From assembly GCA_038503065.1 (NCBI GenBank), contig JBCAMK010000004.1, positions 447,001 to 511,000 on the forward strand: a stretch of DNA of 64,000 bases, written 5' to 3'. Position 1 is the first letter of the stretch, and each line of letters begins with the position of its first letter. The stretch is from Paragyromitra xinjiangensis. Taxonomy: Eukaryota > Ascomycota > Pezizomycetes > Pezizales > Discinaceae. The notes under the pieces were generated by a model. It was given only the letters and a program-made list of their open reading frames with translations. It ran no database searches and was not told the DNA's origin. Shown piece after piece: positions 10,657 to 23,300 of the stretch. Position numbers and translations under genes: made by a program.

Positions 10657-12719
10657 TTAAGCGACTGACGCAGCAGCCATCTTCTCGACCAAGCTATCCT
10701 CGAGACTCTCGTCGAGACTCTCTACGTTCAAGCCGTCAAAGAGCCGGTAGATACGTGTGTTCTCGTGGAAGTCGTTATCAACTGTATCACTAAATTAGCT
10801 CCCGCCCGACACATCAAGCTTCCGAAGAGGTAGAAAAGGCTTACCGATATTCAGTAGCCACCAGGTATCCATGATTCCCTGGATCAGATGCCTACTCACG
10901 CTCCCGTTGTCGTAGCAATGCGCCCAGTCTTCTCCCAACCTATACGCCTCGTCCTTCCATGCCAAGAAGCTCACCGTCTCAACAACCGTCGGCTGGATGA
11001 TCTCTTTACCCGGGAACACACCCCAGGTAACAGCATTTGGACCCTCGGCGCTGTTTGTCTTCAGAGTGCCGGTCTTGTCGACCGCGTGGTAGCTAAGATT
11101 TATGTCGCGCTCGATCCTGGTGATCAGCTCGGCCAGCAGCTCAGGAGAGACGAGAAGCTCCAGGTACGACTTCTGGTAAACATAGCCGTTCTTAGGTCCC
11201 CAGCCGTAGACAGGGTGGGTGCTCTTAACACCGTTCACAGCAGGCTGGGAGTTGATCGTGAGGAAGCCACGGTGGTTCAAGTTGACGAGTTCCTCGGAAA
11301 TAGCGTTCGCTTCACTGTTGATCTTGCCTTCGGACCACGGGAGTGAGGGAAGCTTTCCGCTGATGTATTTCGCGATCAGAGCACCAAGATCGCGAATCGT
11401 CTTCGGATATCCGTAGATCTTGATGTTACTCTCGTTGGAGCCGCGGAGCCCAATGCCGTATGCGTCGAGTTCACCGAACGCCGGTGAGCGAGAGTCTCCC
11501 CAGCGGCCGTTCGGGAACTCGTCCCATTCTTGCGTGCGCTGGACGTAACTGTGATGGCGGTTCTTCCAGAAGATGGGGCGCACGTTCTCTTTGTCGCGGT
11601 TGAGGCCGAGAGAGGGGCGGAAGGGAAGGGCCTTTGTGCGCTCGGCAAGAGATGGGACAAGGTTGAGGGATTCGAGAACCATGCGGGTAGCAGTCGCAAG
11701 ATTCATGGTGTAACTGTCGCACGATGGGGTTAGCCTATCGGTACCAATAATGTTTAAACGAATAAGGAGCGTTACAAGTGCAGGTGCAGAATTCCAGCAT
11801 CGATAATCTTCTGGCACATCTCGACGACGAGATCCCGACCAATGTCACGCACCGCTACATCATCCCCCTTGATCGGGTCGAGCAGCTCCATCCACTTATC
11901 TGGGATATGACACTTTGTCCATGTCGCCCGGCGCATGAATGCCGCATACGTATGAATCGGCATGATCCCCGGAATAATCGGGACCGTGATCCCAGCGGCG
12001 CGCACCTTCGCAACCCACTCCAGGAAGATATCAACATCGTAGAACATTTGCGTGATAACGCTGCTCGCACCGGCGTCCACCTTCTCCTTCAAGTGTTCAA
12101 TCAGCAAATCAACATCCGCCTGGTCATCGCAGCCCTCTGGATACCCCGCTACATGGATGTCGAAATGGTCGCCGTAGTTATCCTTGATGTACTTGACGAG
12201 ATCCTTCGCGTAATGGAATCCGTGCGGGTCAGCCTCCCATTTTTCGTTCTCGCGCGGGGGATCACCGCGTAGGGCGAGGATGTTGGTACAGCCGGACCTG
12301 TACGCGTCCTTGAGCGCATTGTCGACTTTTGACCGTGGCATACCTGTGCACGTGAGGTGCATGCAGGTTTCGATACCGTAGACGGATTGCGCAACGTTGA
12401 CCATTTCAACGGTGAGGTTGGAGAGACGTCCACCGGCATTCCATGTTATGTCGATGAATTGAGGGCCGAGAGCATGCATGCGGTCAATACCTGTTTGGGG
12501 TTGTCAGTAAGCAATTGATCCTCGCTTGAGGATGGTATAGCCGTGACATACGATCATAGAGATTTTGCACACCCTGGCCTTAGGATTAGCAATTGAGTTC
12601 ACTATGAATGAACAGCGGGGTAGACAAACCTGGGCAGTCTTGGGGACGAAGTATTCGAACGAGAAAGTTGGCTTCCCATCTTGATGCTTCTCCTGGAGTT
12701 TTTTGCCTATGTGAACCAT
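10657..12719 (-). CDS. MET13: methylenetetrahydrofolate reductase
   Basis: Five exons, 12719..12630, 12573..12552, 12490..11776, 11713..10845 and 10781..10657, give 606 residues, near the yeast Met13 length. The enzyme reduces 5,10-methylene-THF to 5-methyl-THF with an FAD cofactor, supplying the methyl group for methionine synthesis. The N-terminal TIM barrel (about residues 8-290) shows FSFEYFVPK with the catalytic glutamate (E22), the exon-spanning block TAQGVQNLYDR, FIDITWNAGG, ETCMHLTC, NILALRGDPP (FAD site), QMFYDV and PIIPGIMPI. The C-terminal half carries the fungal/eukaryotic MTHFR domain (VRPIFWKNR, DEFPNGRWGDS, GWGPKNGYVYQK, TWGVFPGKEI). Exon 2 is only 22 bases. Every join restores conserved sequence, for example LHLHF-YTMNL and NI-VDND. 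Assignment to Met13 rather than its paralogue Met12 rests on overall similarity and length and is likely but not certain. Confidence 0.95.
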
Positions 12720-15700
12720 TTTGGCGTCTATGGAAATCTAAGAATCTAGGAGAGGTGGCGTAGAGGTCTAGAGTAAAGAAAGATCCTTGGGAGGGTGGTG
12801 GTGGGGTTGTGCTAGTTGTATGACACACAGAAGACCGAAGCGATGGAGAGAAGATTTCTGCACAAAGGAACAGGAGAGAAGAAGGTTAGTCGAGATGTAT
12901 TTGAACGAAAGAACCAGGGGCAGCAGAAATAAAGAAATGCCTCCCAAATCAAGGGATAGGGATGAGGAAAGGCACATACCCGCAGCAGCAGCAGAAAATT
13001 CACTGGCAGATCACTCAATTTACTCAGATGATGGAGGAAAGTGGATGGCGAAGATATCTCAATGTTGATGTTTGATTCCGCTATATTTTTGGATGGTTTG
13101 CTTCAATCTCGTGATGGGTCACTGCCTCTCTTTCTCTCTTTCTCTCTTCAGATGCAATTGACTGCCCGTCTCTCTTTTCTCCTCTTCTCCTCCTGTAGCA
13201 GAATATTCACAGATCTAAAAACCTCCTCCTATGAAATCCCTTCGCAACACAACCCAGCCGGTCTCTTAGAACTGTGCATGCACCGCTCGAGATGAAGCCT
13301 GGGTGGACCGTGGATTCGATTGTCCCTACCTACAATGAGCGGGGGACTCGAACGACAAAATTGCCGGGGAAGCAAAGATGAAGAAAAATAGACCAGATCT
13401 CAGTTCGTGGGGTATCAGGCAGCAACAGTGGAAGGATTATCGACAATCTAAACGAGAAAGAAAGGAAAAGAATCTCAAGTGACGCAAGAGAACAAGTTTC
13501 CTTTTTGTACTTTTTTCCCCCTCACAAAAGGAGAGTCATCTTGAAATTTCCCTTTTCTCACCCCGCTTACCGCGAGAAAAAAACCCTAACCTTACCTGCA
13601 GTCTTGGCAGGGATTTTTTTTTTTCGTAACACGTCGCTGACTTGATGATGCCCCTGTTCCCGTTGTCATAATGTCGTGCGTCTGGGAAGGAAAGGGAAAG
13701 AAAAGTGCACTTCTATTTGCTTTTTCCCTTATCCACACCCACTTGTTCTGTTGAGGTACCTTTCTCGGAGATGGTGAGTCGTGGCAGAGCCAATTGTACA
13801 CGCAGCAGTGTCCCTTTGAAATTTATCCACATCAGAGCGTACCAGTACCTCGATTCTCGACCTTTCTATCCTTGAGTAAGGTGCTCCAATAACGCTCTAG
13901 GCGTACTCGTACAATTGCTATTCTGCGGTGCCTACATCTTGGGCTGACTATGATTGGTCGCGTGTGGAATGAATGGCTCGATATCGTTCCCCCACACGTT
14001 CTGTTTTTTGGGGGTTCTTTCCGATCTGGGTGCCGATCTCTTTTCCGGGAATCAATTGACCGGCGGCGCCAGCGGCGGTAGAGCCGACGGATACCTGCTG
14101 TTAGTATGTGGTAGTATAAAACGAGGAATTGATTCCGACCGGATATTGGAGTCGTGTTTGGGATGTTTACAGCCTCAGTGAGTAATTGTTGCAGGGTTAG
14201 GGTTATTGTAGGTCATATTTTGCAGATTTCACTAGGCGCAGGTCATATTGTTTGCTTGGGCACATGGTTGAATTGAGGCAGGAAGCCGATAGTAAGGGAG
14301 GGGCGGGTTATTCTCTGTTCACTATCGTACGATTTGATGCCTCTTGAGTGGCATGGAGATTACTCAAAAGAATTGAAATTTCCTCACTGTAGACATGCAA
14401 TTTGGTGTTTGCAATTGACATGATTACTGCCTCTTAAAGTAACACCTGGCAACTTGATTTACTAAACATCTGATGGAAAGGTTATCTCTTCGACCATTGC
14501 ACTACTAGCTATAGAATACTAACAAATATGCAATCCGAGTCAAAACTCCACTTAAACCGTTCACTCTTCTTATCATAATTAGATGTCTTAGCTAACCTCA
14601 ACCATATGGAGTATTCCGTATGTGTAACGATATATGCTACACGAAGTTGATAGGATGAGGCCTCCAATCAACTTCACGTGCGAACCAACCTTATTAAAAC
14701 CCGATTAGTGATTCGATTCACTTTGGGGGCCTAATTCGAGTTAATTAGTTTCTAGATGCCGTAGGTTATAATCGCGATTAGTCAAACGATTCAAATTGAT
14801 CCAGCGAATGATAGCAAATGACCACGAAAAATATCGCTGAGCCTGAATTTCAAAATTCGAAGCAATATACATCGATACTAATACTAGAAAAGCTAATAGA
14901 GTATATTTCCTCAGATCCAATAAATCCTTCGCGAATCAGTTCTATAAGTATCGGAACTACGAATCCTGAATGAACTACGCAGGCAAATCTAAACATTACG
15001 GTTTATACATCATTTGCTCGGGTCCGTATTACTTAATACAACTGCCCCCACGATGGACTCTCTGGAGACTTTTTAGACGATTACCTCAAAATCTATCAGC
15101 GGCGTCCTCCACAGATACGATCTCCCTAATACGGAATAGTAGCAATAATGGAGACTTCCAACTGCAGTTCAAAGAATATCAATCCACTATCCATCCAGAA
15201 AGAGAATAACAATGTTTTTTTTGGCCGTCGCTCGTTCCTATAACCAATACGGTTATGATTTACATAATAAAATCTCCCCCTATCACTTCCAATCACCCTC
15301 ATACTGATGATCCTCCAACGTCCGGTCATGGATATACGACCTGTATGCATTTTCCCACACCTCTTTCTAGAGACAGGGAAACTCCTTCCTGCTGGCGCTT
15401 TATAGAATTTGTTGGCTCTGTTGAGGGCGAGCTTTTGGTCGTGCTCTCCAGGATCGTCATCACAAAACGAACACGCTGAGGTTTCTGGAACCTGATGTAG
15501 CTCAGAGGATGGTAGCCAAGGGTTCGCAGCGATTCGATTTTCGTTGAGTTTGAACCCGAGCAAGGTAATAACCTCACATATAGTGAGCTTCCTACTAATA
15601 TGAGTATAGGAGATTATGGTTGGGGGGGCTATTCGGGTCAGCTTACGCTTCTCCTAATTTCTGTTCTTGCTTCGACAATTCTCCCCATCAAATCAACCAG

Positions 15701-16666
15701 CTCTTTGTGAATGAGAGATGGGAAAGGTAGAAGTGGTCCTTTCGGTGAATGAAGAGGGTGATTTGACCAAGCCGGTCAGGGCATCGAGCAGCCACCGCGT
15801 ATTGAGAGTGGGCTTATGAGAAGATTTTTCGACTCTTGTAGTGAGGGAAGGGGGATTTAGAGTCGCTGTGATGATGATGATGGTGGTGTTTTGGTTTTGG
15901 TTTTGAGTGGATGGACAGGTGATAGGCAAGGACTCGCGGGTAATCAATCAGCTGGGTAACTTAAAAATGCCGATGTAAATTTTTGGTGGCTCTCAACACG
16001 GCAACTTAGTTCGTCTCATGTACCAGAACTCAATCCCTGCATTTTCATAGCCTTGTCCCGCTGATTGCTAATAGAATCCTATTCTCCGCCAAAAGCTAAT
16101 AGCCCAATCATAATGTATCACTCGGCCGTATCATCACTGTCTAGAAATTGATTAATGCAGCATCCAATTAGAGCCAAAAATGGGTGGTGTATGACAAGTA
16201 AGTGCTCATAATGAACCGGTATTCTAAGTCGGCCATCGTTAGTATTCATAGCGGATGCATACTCCCGTCCTCTAAATGATGTAGGGCTGTTATTGTTGGC
16301 CTGGTAGAAGCATGTTGTCGGTGTACAGGAACCTATCTTCGCTGAGTTTGTAGGAGCTGGGGTAGGGGGATTGTTCTAGTTGGTGTGTGGTTTCCCAATC
16401 TGTCATCACTTGAATGTAATTGTTAGGAAATATTAACTTCTAGGTACATGATCCTAGACACTCTCCGCTATGTACTAGTAACTGAGGGAAAAAAGGCCCG
16501 CTGAAATCTTGTCTACGTTAAAACTATACCCAGAACCATTCAGACGTATATCTACCGTTAGAGTTACACTCTTGTACAGAGAACCAAAACCTAAGCTTCG
16601 CTGCAAAAAATTCATAATTTCTATAGTCCCTTAGGATCCTACAACCGCTCAAGTCCATTCAGTACC
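12720..16666. other. intergenic, no gene seen
   Basis: Upstream region of the MTHFR gene, then AT-rich non-coding DNA. At 13118-13195 there is a strong polypyrimidine stretch (CTCTCTTTCTCTCTTTCTCTC and following) and at 13610-13630 a T run. From about 14400 to 16600 the sequence has frequent stops in all frames and looks like unconstrained DNA. Confidence 0.6.
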
Positions 16667-17368
16667 TCACGCCTCTCCAACCGCCCCATACTTCTCTCTA
16701 TACCCCTTCATCGCCTCCCTATCCCCTTCATTCTCCACCCCCACAATCAAATCCGCCAACGTCAATATCGCCACAACTTCAATCCCCAACTCCCTCCTCA
16801 CCTCCTGAATCGCACTCAACCCACTATCCCCCTCCCCCTCCTTCATAACCACCTTCTCCTGCCGATCCAACGCAACCACAATCCCGACCAACTCCCCACC
16901 CGCAACCTTAATAATCTCCACCGCCTCCCGGATCGCCGTCCCAGCTGTAATCACATCATCCACAATCACAACCCTCTTACCACGTAAGTCCATACCAACG
17001 ATATTCCCACCTTCTCCATGGTCTTTCTTTTCTTTCCGGTTAAACGCGTACCCCGTGTCACGGTACTTCTTATCTATCGCGAACAACTGCGTCGCTGTGA
17101 TCGTCGCGAGCGGAATCCCTTTATACGCGGGACCGAAGAGGACGTCGAAGTTGTCAGAGAGGATCGGATGGTTGTAGATGGTATGAGCGTATGCCTCTGC
17201 TAGAGAGGAGAGCAGGGAGGCGGTGGAGAAGAGGCCGGCGTTGAAGAAGTATGGTGAGGTGCGTCCGGATTTGAGCGTGTAGCTACCGAAGGTGAGGATT
17301 TTGGCAGAGAGGATGGTTTGGAGGAAGGCTTGCTTGAATGGTGCGAGGGGGGAGTCTGGAGTGGCCAT
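16667..17368 (-). CDS. URA5: orotate phosphoribosyltransferase
   Basis: A single exon of 233 residues. It transfers orotate to PRPP to make orotidine 5'-monophosphate, the fifth step of pyrimidine synthesis. Visible hallmarks are the N-terminal helix FKQAFLQTIL, LKSGRTSPYFFNAG (orotate site), VLFGPAYKGIPLA, the flexible catalytic loop with FNRKEKKDHGEGG (about 109-121), and the PRPP motif VVIVDDVITAGTA at 133-145. Length is normal for fungal OPRT. ATG 17368 lies in the context CAAAATGGCC and gives the expected start. The sense strand is C-rich at the 5' end and G-rich at the 3' end, seen as a swing in synonymous codons. It is divergent from the hypothetical gene at 17967. Confidence 0.97.
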   Translation of the reverse strand: MATPDSPLAPFKQAFLQTILSAKILTFGSYTLKSGRTSPYFFNAGLFSTASLLSSLAEAYAHTIYNHPILSDNFDVLFGPAYKGIPLATITATQLFAIDKKYRDTGYAFNRKEKKDHGEGGNIVGMDLRGKRVVIVDDVITAGTAIREAVEIIKVAGGELVGIVVALDRQEKVVMKEGEGDSGLSAIQEVRRELGIEVVAILTLADLIVGVENEGDREAMKGYREKYGAVGEA

Positions 17369-17966
17369 TTTGGTGGGAGTTGGGGATTACATGGTGGGAT
17401 GGCGGGGTTGGATGGTGATATAGGACGGAAAAAGTAAGTTCGGGTGGGGTTGCGTGATACGTAATTGCTATCACGCTAAGCTGTGATTGAAGTTACTGAA
17501 AGTCTGTATTTTTCTGTACGGGTGGATTCTGTAATTGGGGAATAGGAACGCAACTCAAAGAATTGATGAATGCTTATTGTCTAATTAATACTGACTTTAG
17601 CTTTGCCATGAGAAATGAAGTCTCTCGATCGACTAAAAGTATGTCTATTAGTTATATCAAGTTCTGAAAATAAACCCCAGGTTTCTAGAAGAGAGCATAT
17701 AAATCTCGAAACTCAACTGCGGTAAACATCAAGCTTACATGTAGTAATCGGGAAATACTTCAAGTTAGACTAACTCGAATTCATGGTGAGATGCCATTAC
17801 TTTCCGTCTTGAATGAAGCTTGGAATCGCAAGTACTCCATAGATCCGACTAACCGCCATCTTGAGACCTAGTACCTTAGTTAAAAAGGACCTCGACTGCC
17901 ACAATTATTCATTCCCCATCATTCCAAAATACTGAATACTAACTTAGAACATAACTACTACCCAAT
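17369..17966. other. divergent intergenic/promoter region
   Basis: About 600 bases between the divergent OPRT gene and the hypothetical gene at 17967, presumably holding both promoters. I could not assign a specific element. Confidence 0.5.
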
Positions 17967-18509
17967 ATGTCTTCAAACACAACTAACCCTAGCACTAACC
18001 CCAGCTCCAATCCCCCACATCCACCCCCACAACCAGACACAGTCCTTCCCTCCCCCGAAACACAAAGCCGATCCAGTACCCAATCCAGCGAAATCAGCGA
18101 CACATTCCCAACCCGTCCCCTCCTCCGCTCAGCAACATCCCAGCCCTACTCCGCCAGCAAACGTGGCCCAAGCGCACTCAGGCTTTTTATCGCCCACCGC
18201 CCATCTCGCAGTCGTTCAGTCAGAGCTCCAAGACAGCGTCAAGGCGCCTTCAGAGAGTTGTTTGATCATACTGAAGACCCTATTTGGCCACCGTCTGAAC
18301 CTTCTGATGAGGGGATTACGGGGTCGGTGGTGGAGGGTGTAGCCGGTGGGGAGTCGGTGGGGAATAAGACAAGGAAGAGGGATAAGTTGAAGGCGCTTTC
18401 TTCGAGGGTTGTGGAAAAGATTAGGAAGTTGGGGTCTAGAAAGCGGTCGGGACAATCTAGTGTGGCTAACGTTGAGGGCTCAAATGAACAAGATGGGGGA
18501 CAGGAGTAG
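17967..18509 (+). CDS. hypothetical Ser/Pro-rich basic protein, 180 aa
   Basis: One exon of 180 residues that I do not recognise. The first 60 residues are low-complexity Ser/Asn/Pro/Thr (NPPHPPPQPD, SRSSTQSSEIS). The middle has ALRLFIAHRPSRSRSVRAPRQRQ, then a more ordered-looking FRELFDHTEDPIWPPSEP. The C-terminal part is basic and helical (KTRKRDKLKALSSRVVEKIRKLGSRKR), resembling a nuclear localisation or nucleic-acid-binding tail. It is probably largely disordered. The ATG context (CCCAATATGTCT) and the composition switch, C-rich early and G-rich late, shared with proven neighbours support a real gene. Without a domain this could still be a chance frame. Confidence 0.5.
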   Translation: MSSNTTNPSTNPSSNPPHPPPQPDTVLPSPETQSRSSTQSSEISDTFPTRPLLRSATSQPYSASKRGPSALRLFIAHRPSRSRSVRAPRQRQGAFRELFDHTEDPIWPPSEPSDEGITGSVVEGVAGGESVGNKTRKRDKLKALSSRVVEKIRKLGSRKRSGQSSVANVEGSNEQDGGQE

Positions 18510-18975
18510 TTTAGCGTTGTGAAAGTGGAGAGAATGCTGGCTGTGGTGTGCTGAATGATTTTAGAAGATTTCGAGTGGTTGCGGATTTTGTTTGTAGACT
18601 GTGGTTTTAATAATTTATATCTTAGACGGTTGTAAACAATGATTTATGTGCATTTTCGACCAGATTTATGTTTCTCGTCACAGCATCTCACCCATCAAGC
18701 CAGGGACAGACAAGACTGAGGGCATCAATTCCAACAGTCTCATAGCCCAAGCAGAAGAGTAGATGATAAGTGATAAATGTATTTCTCAGGTGCATGTCAG
18801 TGTATTTCACACACCTCTTAATTACTACTACTACTACTATTTCACACACCTCCTTCCTACGATTGATTCCCGGTGATCCAACTGCCAAGCCCATCACGCC
18901 AAGCCGCGTCTCTTCAACACCAAGCTCAAAGCTCCCCCGAACCCCATCGCGACTTCTCTCCACCCCCCCACAACA
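18510..18975. other. intergenic with short (ACT)n run
   Basis: 3' region of the hypothetical gene and promoter of CDC73. A trinucleotide run of about five ACT/TAC units lies near 18822-18840. The 60 bases before ATG 18976 are C-rich and end in CCCCCCACAACA. Confidence 0.5.
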
Positions 18976-20321
18976 ATGGCAGACCCAACACTGTCCGACC
19001 CCCTCTCCCTCCTCCGACTCTCCATCACCACTTCCACCCCCCCAACTCTCTCACACACTCCCTCCCCGCCCTCCCCTGGATCCACCACCCCCATCTCCCT
19101 CGAGTCCGCCTCCCACCTCCTCTTCACCCACCCCACCCCTCAATCCTACCCTCTCGCCACCCCCACCCGCTTCCACAAGTCCGACGGCACCCCAGTCGAC
19201 CTGCGCTCCATCTTCTTCGCGTGGCAACACCGTGAAGACACCATCCCAGCATACATCAGCAAAGCCCAAGCCCTCGGCGATGGCACCGTCACCAATCTCG
19301 CATTCCTTGAGCGTCTCGAACTCGTCACGTGGCTCGAAGGTGGCCAGGAAGAGAGCGAATTCATCAAAGCCCTCCCTGCACCCTCTGCTTCTGCTCCAGC
19401 GAGTACACAGCAGCAGCAGAGCGCGAGTCAGTCGCAGGGGCGAAGCGGAACATCATATAGTGGGAGTGCGGCTGTATTAGCTGGGAAAGTGCGCGCCACA
19501 GATCCGAGACTATTAGAGATTTATAGCTATGAGCGAGTTATCACGAACCGAAATACCCTACTCCGTGGAATAAAACCTACTGTCAGTCCTCTAGATGGAT
19601 TCTTCATCCCTCTAACACTTAACACACAACACCTACTAACAAAACCCAGGACTTCTCCCACGTGCGCAAACAAGCCGAAGACTTCATAACCCGTCTCCGC
19701 ACGACCAAACCCACCGCCTCCTCCACCCCACCCACCAAATCCCTCCCCCACCGTCCCGGGCACCCCCCATCCTCCCTAATCCCCAACATGCCAACCCCCA
19801 AACCGTCCAAACCCTCACGCTCCAAAGATCCCATCATCCTACTCTCCCCATCCGCCTCCTCCCTCCTCACAATGGCCAACATCAAACCATTCCTCGAGCA
19901 CGGAACCTTTACACCCTCTTCATCCCTCCCTGGTCCTCACCCGAGTATCCACCATGTATCGCGTCTCTTACCAAGTATCCACCCGACTCAGCCTCTCCGG
20001 TTCATCATCGTTGATAGCCCCGAGAAGTTTAAGCCCGATTACTGGGATCGTGTAGTCGCGGTGTTCACCACCGGCCAGGCGTGGCAGTTCCGTGGGTATA
20101 AATGGAATAACCCCGTGGAGCTGTTTAGAGAAGTGAGGGGGTATTATGTTGGGTGGGAAGGGGAGAAGACTCCCGATGTGGTCAAGGGCTGGGGAGCGGG
20201 TGTTAGATGTTATAATGTTGAAAGGGGGAGACGGTTTAGGGATCGGGAGGTGTGTGAGAAAGTTTGGGAGGGGGTTGAGGTTTGGATGAGGGGGAAGGGG
20301 TGGGGAAATGCGGGGAGGTAG
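18976..20321 (+). CDS. CDC73: Cdc73 (parafibromin), Paf1 complex subunit
   Basis: Two exons, 18976..19581 and 19650..20321, encode 425 residues. The intron has CTACTAAC before its CCCAG acceptor. Cdc73 is a subunit of the Paf1 complex, which travels with RNA polymerase II and promotes elongation, histone modification and 3' end formation. The N-terminus begins DPLSLLRLSI as in the family, followed by LEIYSYERVITNRNTLLRGIKP. The C-terminal Ras-like Cdc73 domain (about 263-420) shows PIILLSPSASSLLTMANIKPFLEHG, FIIVDSPEKF, YWDRVVAVFTTGQAWQFRGYKW and PVELFREVRGYYVGW. A Gln/Ser-rich linker sits at about 140-160. Length is close to yeast Cdc73 (393). The ATG context CAACAATGG is good. Codon choice runs from strongly C-ending to G/T-ending along the gene. 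Confidence 0.95.
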
Positions 20322-23300
20322 AGGTGTGATAGATTAGGGGATGGCTGTCTGGAGAGTAATGTGTTGGGTTGCTTTGGATTGGCTGTAAAGTACGGATTAA
20401 AATTGATATTTTTGTTTGGGTTGGAAAGTAGCGGTTCGTGAATGGCTGTGTAATGCGTATTCTCACTCTTCGGGTTGGTATGGTGTAATTATCATAATGA
20501 CTTCGAATTCCTAGGTTAATGGTGTTCTCAGGGGTTATGTAGATACCCTGTACACAACATAGATCCCTAAAAAATCTTTTGAGGTACTAAAGATAAGAAA
20601 ATACCTTTCCCTATCCCTTTGACTTGCACAAGACGAGCTATAACTACATAGCCTACCAAAGCAATCCAAGCCCTAACAGAATAGCATACCAAGGCCTGCT
20701 CAAAATCTACTACCCAGCATACAACCCACAAGCCAACAGAAACAGTAAACACCAAGGCTGTTGCTTAGTATGCCAAGACCCGAGTGAGATATTATGATAA
20801 TTAAGATACCCCCTCAGGCTATGATCGACGGGCGAATAGTGACGGCTAGTTACTACCGCCCAGAGTACATAGGGCGTGAGTGGGACTCTTTACGATCTAC
20901 GGGTGGTATCATTCGCGTTGGTATTTAATCTAAGTGATACTAGAATTCCGCGCAGATTCCGACATGGGATTGCTGTCTAGATGGTGGGGGGTACAACACA
21001 GATGGTTGGATTACTTAGGGGATCAGATCTGCCCCTTCAAGATGTAATCACAGGTGCTGACGGCACAGAAGTTTGAGATGGTTCCAGGCGGTTTGTCTAC
21101 TGTCACGACGTTTCCTATGAGATCGAATAGCGCATAAACCTAGCAAACCAGTATCGATATAAGCATTTAGTCAATGAAACAATGGTTTCAAGTACAGTTA
21201 TCATCTCGCTTACCCCAGTGCTCCTCGATTCCGTGCAAAAGTTGAGACTAGCGGGATCAAGTTGGTGAAAGATCTCAGACCCGAAGTCTAGCGCCGGTGA
21301 AGGGAAGGTGGTATAGAAATACGGGCAATATCACTATTGACGGGTGTTAAGAGATTAAAACACATTGTATTTAGAATTTATTAAATTGGAGGTAATTCAT
21401 GTTTTAATCGGTTCTTAAGTACATTATATTCATGAAGTATCACTCGATACAGTTTCAATTATACAGATCTTGTGTTAATAGAAGGTTCTAGATGTATGAG
21501 TACTACTTTCAACCCTTTTCCCGTGGGTTCCACTACCGCTAAGATACAGTCCACTTCCAAAGTTTGAAAATCTCAATGAAGCTCCATCTGCTTCCACGAT
21601 AACAAAGGCCACTATCACCAGTCAACAACATTGTCTACTCATACCTAGGATGTCTATGCGAATCACTTTATTAACTTAGTTGAGAGTACATAACTACAGC
21701 ACGGCGCAGCTACTCACCAAATCCCAACTACCGGCGCAAAACCTGCAATAGTCGCTAAGCCACAGGTTCTAAAGGGCATCAAATAAGCCAAGCCTATCTA
21801 GGACATATTACTGCCTCGGAGAGGCCAGCCCATTTAAAGTAGGTAAAGCAGACACCCTACGCGATAAGTTCCTACATCACATCAGAATCCATTATCGCCG
21901 TGTTGTTCCTGCAGGATAACAGAACCATTGCTAAGGCTTCCATTAGTGCCACGGCAGTAGGAATAGAGCCGAGTGAGAATAAGTGATGAAAGCTCGGCAT
22001 ATCGTCAGATAATATGCCGTGACAGATGTAACCTGGTTTTGCTACAGTTATTTTAGAATGAGTGGCGAATGATATTTTCCTAGACTCAGTAGAACCTTCT
22101 CGAATCACGCTTCTCAAGGGCCGTAGATGAGACCACGGCTATTGAAAATGATCAGGCGGTTGATCAATTGGACTAGCGATCATGTGTACCAAGGAGGCGC
22201 TCTAACCTACATAAAGCCTATATCTCATTAAAAAGGTCCAGAAGGAATGTGATCAGGTCTTTATAACCTAGTTTGAATATGCGAGTTAATTTTCCACCCA
22301 GCTACCGAAGACAGACAAGCTAGGGTGATCGGACGGGAATCAACTCCGTATCAGTGATTTAACGGGTAAACGATCTAGTGTCATTGCCGGTCACTCGATA
22401 ATTTTGATCACTGAACACCAGTCACCCTTGTTCTAAGGACCCCTTAAGGACCCCATTCTGCAGGTCCTCAATTTCGGTAACTGAATCATTAGGCACAACA
22501 CCGAAGTATCTGAAGGCTCATTTTCCAGGCTATATCTGTAGAGTAATTAAAAATTACTATCGAATTGACTAGGGTCAGCTAGCTCTGCTGTATCCTTAAT
22601 GATACAATCATACCATCTCACTCTCAGCATCTAGGTCGAGTCATGTCAGATAATACAGGTCACCAAGATACCCCGAATATCGAATGCCAAACCTCCACTA
22701 ATTAAGGGCGAGCCTGAAGCTAGGTTCGTCTCTCAGCTAATCCGGATTCCACCGGCACCGAACACGTATACCTCTGAGGTGTCGTGTTGCCTTCCCTTGA
22801 AACCTGGCATGGTATTTTCTCGGATATTTCTACACCACGTGCAGAGTACATGTACCAATAAATTTCAATATCTGGCTCGCATGAGGCTGCCCGGCGCCGG
22901 ACCGTAATTACAAGTAAAACCCGAAGCTCAGGGAAGTCTTAGGAAAGACTTCCCCGGCGCATGCATGGGAGATCTGTCGATAAGATTGAGGCTGAAACGA
23001 AACTTCGAGAAACTTCGAGCCTTGTCTGCACTTCCTTTAGATCATTCAAATATTCGCACCTTCCGGAATTCGGATCTCTAGGAACCGAAAGCTTGTGATT
23101 ATAACCGGGACTCGGAACCAAAGCGGAGAAGACGAATATTAGTGCTTAGTACTTTGGCGAAGTCTCCTGTTCCCCATGACCACACACTCGATCTCCTGAT
23201 TCTTACGTTTGCCTCTAAGCTACAGCCTCGCTATGTGCATTTCCACCGGGTCTCGGGGGACCGCAGGGATAAAGCCAAAATCCCATAGCAAAAACCCCTC

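Noticed and set aside
13328..13410. Possible minus-strand tRNA (GTTCGAGTCCC B-box-like word)
   Set aside because: The bases around the word do not form a T-arm stem and no matching A box or acceptor stem was found.
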